From Nitrospinota bacterium (lineage in GTDB: Bacteria > Nitrospinota_A > UBA7883), in the NCBI GenBank assembly GCA_029880775.1, contig JAOUNV010000085.1:1-7367 (forward strand): a DNA stretch of 7,367 bases, in the 5' to 3' direction. Under the pieces are notes generated by a model, which saw only the letters and a program-made list of their open reading frames with translations, searched no databases and was not told where the DNA came from. How positions within the stretch are numbered: position 1 is the stretch's first letter; each line of letters starts with the position of its first letter. A program made the translations under genes and the position numbers. Positions 5,978-7,367 of the stretch are shown one piece after another.

Positions 5978-6064
5978 AGTGTGCCACTAAAATTAACGTG
6001 GTTGGTGACCACCACGGCGCGCGACCTGAACCCTCGGCATTCCCGTCGAAACCAGAACGCCCCC

Positions 6065-6359
6065 GGTCTCAGTCCTCAAGGCTATAATACCATAAGCCCG
6101 CTAATCCAGGGGATTTGAAATATCACCTGACTTCCCGTATCAGGCCACCTTTGCCGATGACTGTGTATCGCACCCAGTCTTCCCGGCTAACGAATTGCGC
6201 CTTATCCCAAGAACGATGATTTGAAGGTGGTTGCTCATCAATGCGCTTGAAAGGAATGAAGAAAAGCGTCTTAGCGGAACAGTGAAGATGGCATCGTGTG
6301 CCATTGTGCGACAACTTGCGATAGGATTTTGGGCTATCGAAAATACCCCACTGAAATAA
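6065..6359. other. Stretch between tmRNA and tRNA-Gly without a convincing gene
   Basis: Apart from the ssrA promoter near its left end, no frame here has a ribosome site and a recognisable product. A minus-strand frame through about 6140-6320 contains MSNHLQIIV (about 6212-6238). This faintly resembles the MPNHLHLIV HUH motif of REP-associated tyrosine transposases, so a decayed remnant is conceivable. Another minus-strand frame (6123-6314, 63 codons) gives no recognisable protein. The region is treated as non-coding. Confidence 0.4.
6084..6092 (-). promoter_or_regulatory. Extended -10 promoter of ssrA
   Basis: Minus-strand TGG-TATTAT forms an extended -10 with a five-of-six hexamer. Transcription would start near 6077, leaving about 12 nt to be removed by RNase P. 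No good -35 is seen at 16-18 bases, which the TGn extension would compensate for. The same TTATGGTAT string precedes the tRNA-Gly gene. Confidence 0.45.
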
Positions 6360-6435
6360 TGGAGCGGGTGAAGGGGCTCGAACCCTCGACCCTCAGCTTG
6401 GGAAGCTGATGCTCTACCAACTGAGCTACACCCGC
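6360..6435 (-). tRNA. tRNA-Gly, anticodon CCC
   Basis: A 76-nt cloverleaf with encoded CCA. The acceptor GCGGGTG pairs with CACCCGC, followed by discriminator T and CCA. The D arm is GTAGCTCAGTTGGTAGAGC. The anticodon stem TCAGC/GCTGA encloses the loop TTCCCAA, so positions 34-36 are CCC and the tRNA reads GGG. The T arm contains the standard TTCGAGC loop. It lies 54 bp after the MfnE-like gene, with a promoter-like extended -10 in that gap. A tRNA-Gly(CCC) is usually one of several glycine isoacceptors. Confidence 0.96.
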
Positions 6436-6455
6436 TCATCGAAATCGCACCGGTG

Positions 6456-6464
6456 AATATACCA
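6456..6464 (-). promoter_or_regulatory. Extended -10 promoter of tRNA-Gly
   Basis: Minus-strand TGG-TATATT is an extended -10 with a five-of-six hexamer about 20 bases before the mature 5' end. Transcription would start near 6449. The -35 region is poor. The element shares TTATGGTAT with the ssrA promoter. Confidence 0.4.
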
Positions 6465-6489
6465 TAACCACATTCCACGCGCCAGTGCC

Positions 6490-7155
6490 TCACACCGATA
6501 GCCTGGTTCCTGTTAACATGCCGCTTTCAACAAGCTCCCCCAGCCTTCCCGGTTTTCGTCCGTTTAAGATGAACACGTCCCACTCACGGCGCATCACTTT
6601 TTCAAACGCCGGGTCCACCACCCCCGCTCTAGCAGCTTCGGCTGCCGGAGCAATGGCAGCCAGCCGCCCATGGCGCTCCACTCCGTCCACGCTCTTGAGC
6701 AACACAAGTCCTCCGAAGCCTACCTGGAGGAGGATGGCGGTGGCGATGGTGTCTGAGGTGGTGTCCCATCCGATGGGGGCGAAGGCGTCTGTCAGCCGCT
6801 CATCCGGGAGAAAGACCGGGGTGGCCCCTTCCTTTAAGCGCGCCAGAGCCTCACTACGGGAGCGCACCGCCACGCCGGATGGGAGCGCATGAGCCAGCTC
6901 CAGGCCGAATTGTTTAATGGCTAGGATGGCTTGCCGGTGGGCTGTTATTTGGTCCAGGCGTCGCAGGGAAGACTGGCGCCGGATGAAATCGGCGTATTCC
7001 CCGCCGCCGGGGGCCACTACAATTTTAAATCCAGCTTTTGACAGCTTGTCGATTTGCGTCAGCGCTCGCCGAAGGCCGCCGTTTTTGGAAAGGCTGCCAC
7101 CCACTTTTACCACCCAGCGCAGACGGCGAGGGCCGCCTGCGCCCAAGTGGTTCAC
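6490..7155 (-). CDS. Amino-acid kinase family protein, MfnE-like
   Basis: A 221-residue kinase of the aspartokinase/glutamate-kinase fold. It matches the group related to MfnE, which phosphorylates [5-(aminomethyl)furan-3-yl]methyl phosphate in methanofuran biosynthesis. Visible motifs are the N-terminal VVKVGGSL (about 15-22), the glycine loop VAPGGGEYADF (about 47-57), AHRQAILAIKQFG (72-84), PVFLPDERL (113-121), GWDTTSDTIAT (129-139), the nucleotide-binding LLKSVDGV (152-159), and a C-terminal NGRKPGRL (198-205). The length fits the single-domain archaeal-type enzymes. The GTG start at 7155 overlaps the stop of the upstream gene in GTGA, so translation is probably coupled. The kinase core begins at residue 14, leaving a short extra N-terminus. 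In bacteria this family occurs with tetrahydromethanopterin/methanofuran C1 pathways, but none of those genes is visible here. The fold is certain, the substrate inferred. Confidence 0.85.
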   Translation of the reverse strand: MNHLGAGGPRRLRWVVKVGGSLSKNGGLRRALTQIDKLSKAGFKIVVAPGGGEYADFIRRQSSLRRLDQITAHRQAILAIKQFGLELAHALPSGVAVRSRSEALARLKEGATPVFLPDERLTDAFAPIGWDTTSDTIATAILLQVGFGGLVLLKSVDGVERHGRLAAIAPAAEAARAGVVDPAFEKVMRREWDVFILNGRKPGRLGELVESGMLTGTRLSV

Positions 7156-7367
7156 TTCAGTGTCCGCACCCGAGCCGGCATGGAGGGGGGGCCAATCCGT
7201 CCATCGCTATCCACAGCCGCCACGGTGAATTCGTATTCCGTATCGGGGGTCAGATCCTCCACCAGCCAGGAGGTGGAGGAAGAAACACCCAGCTTTCGCC
7301 ATTGGCCTTCCCTGGCGCCGCGGATTTCGTATCCCTTGATATCGTGTTCCCGATTAGGGGTCCATGT
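7152..7367 (-). CDS. Fibronectin type III domain protein, C-terminal fragment
   Basis: The last 71 codons of a gene that enters from beyond the window. The fragment reads as most of a fibronectin type III domain at the very C-terminus. An early tryptophan (TWTPNREHDI) is followed by KGYEIRGA, then the LVEDLTPDTEYEFTV strand with the tyrosine corner, AAVDSDGRIGPPS, and a final VRTLK. Such domains mediate binding in extracytoplasmic or surface proteins; the start, signal peptide and main domains are outside. The stop TGA (7154-7152) overlaps the GTG of the kinase gene by four bases, so the pair forms an operon. What the upstream domains are cannot be judged here. Confidence 0.85.
   Translation of the reverse strand, partial: TWTPNREHDIKGYEIRGAREGQWRKLGVSSSTSWLVEDLTPDTEYEFTVAAVDSDGRIGPPSMPARVRTLK

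Larger units (their letters stand above)
5704..6064 (-). ncRNA. ssrA: Transfer-messenger RNA (tmRNA, ssrA)
   Basis: A one-piece tmRNA of 361 nt that, with SmpB, frees stalled ribosomes and tags the nascent protein for proteolysis. The 5' end (GGGGGCG, 6064-6058) pairs with the 3' acceptor strand CGCCTCC; the pairing is seven base pairs with one G-U. It is followed by the invariant D-loop-like GGTTTCGACGGG. The 3' end has the T arm with GGTTCGACTCCCC and an encoded CCA (5706-5704). The ACTATGCGTGTAG block and the GC-rich pseudoknot region lie between. The tag frame reads ANDYNYAVAA and a TAA stop. The 151 bp between its 3' end and the plus-strand gene hold no clear terminator, and no integrase attachment repeat is seen. 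Confidence 0.97.

Noticed and set aside
6083..6088. Perfect TATAAT on the plus strand
   Set aside because: It is the partial palindrome of the minus-strand ssrA -10 region, and no plus-strand gene follows.
6140..6493. 117-codon minus-strand frame from the kinase end into the tRNA region
   Set aside because: It translates straight through tRNA-Gly (the typical CSSVGRA-type tRNA artefact) and has no ribosome site.

Overview
The window looks like chromosomal DNA from an uncultured or little-studied Gram-negative bacterium. Four things point that way. The co-chaperonin GroES is preceded by a CIRCE-type (HrcA) operator. There is a large membrane-bound PAS/GGDEF/EAL cyclic-di-GMP protein. The tmRNA is one-piece, with a tag close to the proteobacterial type. 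A MfnE-like amino-acid kinase is present, a family known from methanofuran-type cofactor pathways. The phylum cannot be fixed from the sequence; a deltaproteobacterial, Nitrospinota or Nitrospirota-like lineage is only a guess.

Layout. Positions 1-308 hold the 5' part of groES on the minus strand with its ribosome site, CIRCE operator and a likely promoter. The gene is cut by a perfect 36-bp palindrome at the very edge, which looks like a fold-back assembly end. Positions 395-1213 hold a minus-strand excisionase-type HTH plus MEDS (DcmR-type sensory) regulator. The 214 bp upstream of it carry four inverted repeats. Positions 1428-4592 hold a 1054-residue sensor with GGDEF and EAL domains, also on the minus strand. 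Positions 4593-4941 are a divergent intergenic region. It leads into a plus-strand pair: a 48-residue single-pass membrane peptide (4942-5088, with a very good ribosome site) and an unrecognised 149-residue membrane-anchored protein (5103-5552).

The right part is again on the minus strand. It has tmRNA (ssrA, 5704-6064), a 295-bp stretch without a convincing gene, tRNA-Gly(CCC) at 6360-6435, a MfnE-like kinase (6490-7155), and the C-terminal fibronectin type III end of a larger protein that runs off the window. The kinase overlaps that upstream gene by four bases (GTGA), so the two are probably translationally coupled.

How the genes work together. groES (stress-regulated folding) and ssrA/tRNA-Gly (translation) are housekeeping loci. 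The MEDS regulator and the cyclic-di-GMP protein are consecutive on the same strand and may be one signalling unit, although the repeat-rich gap argues for separate control. The plus-strand membrane pair is the least explained protein-coding part of the window. The most unusual structural signal is a perfect 9-bp inverted repeat over the tmRNA resume codon.
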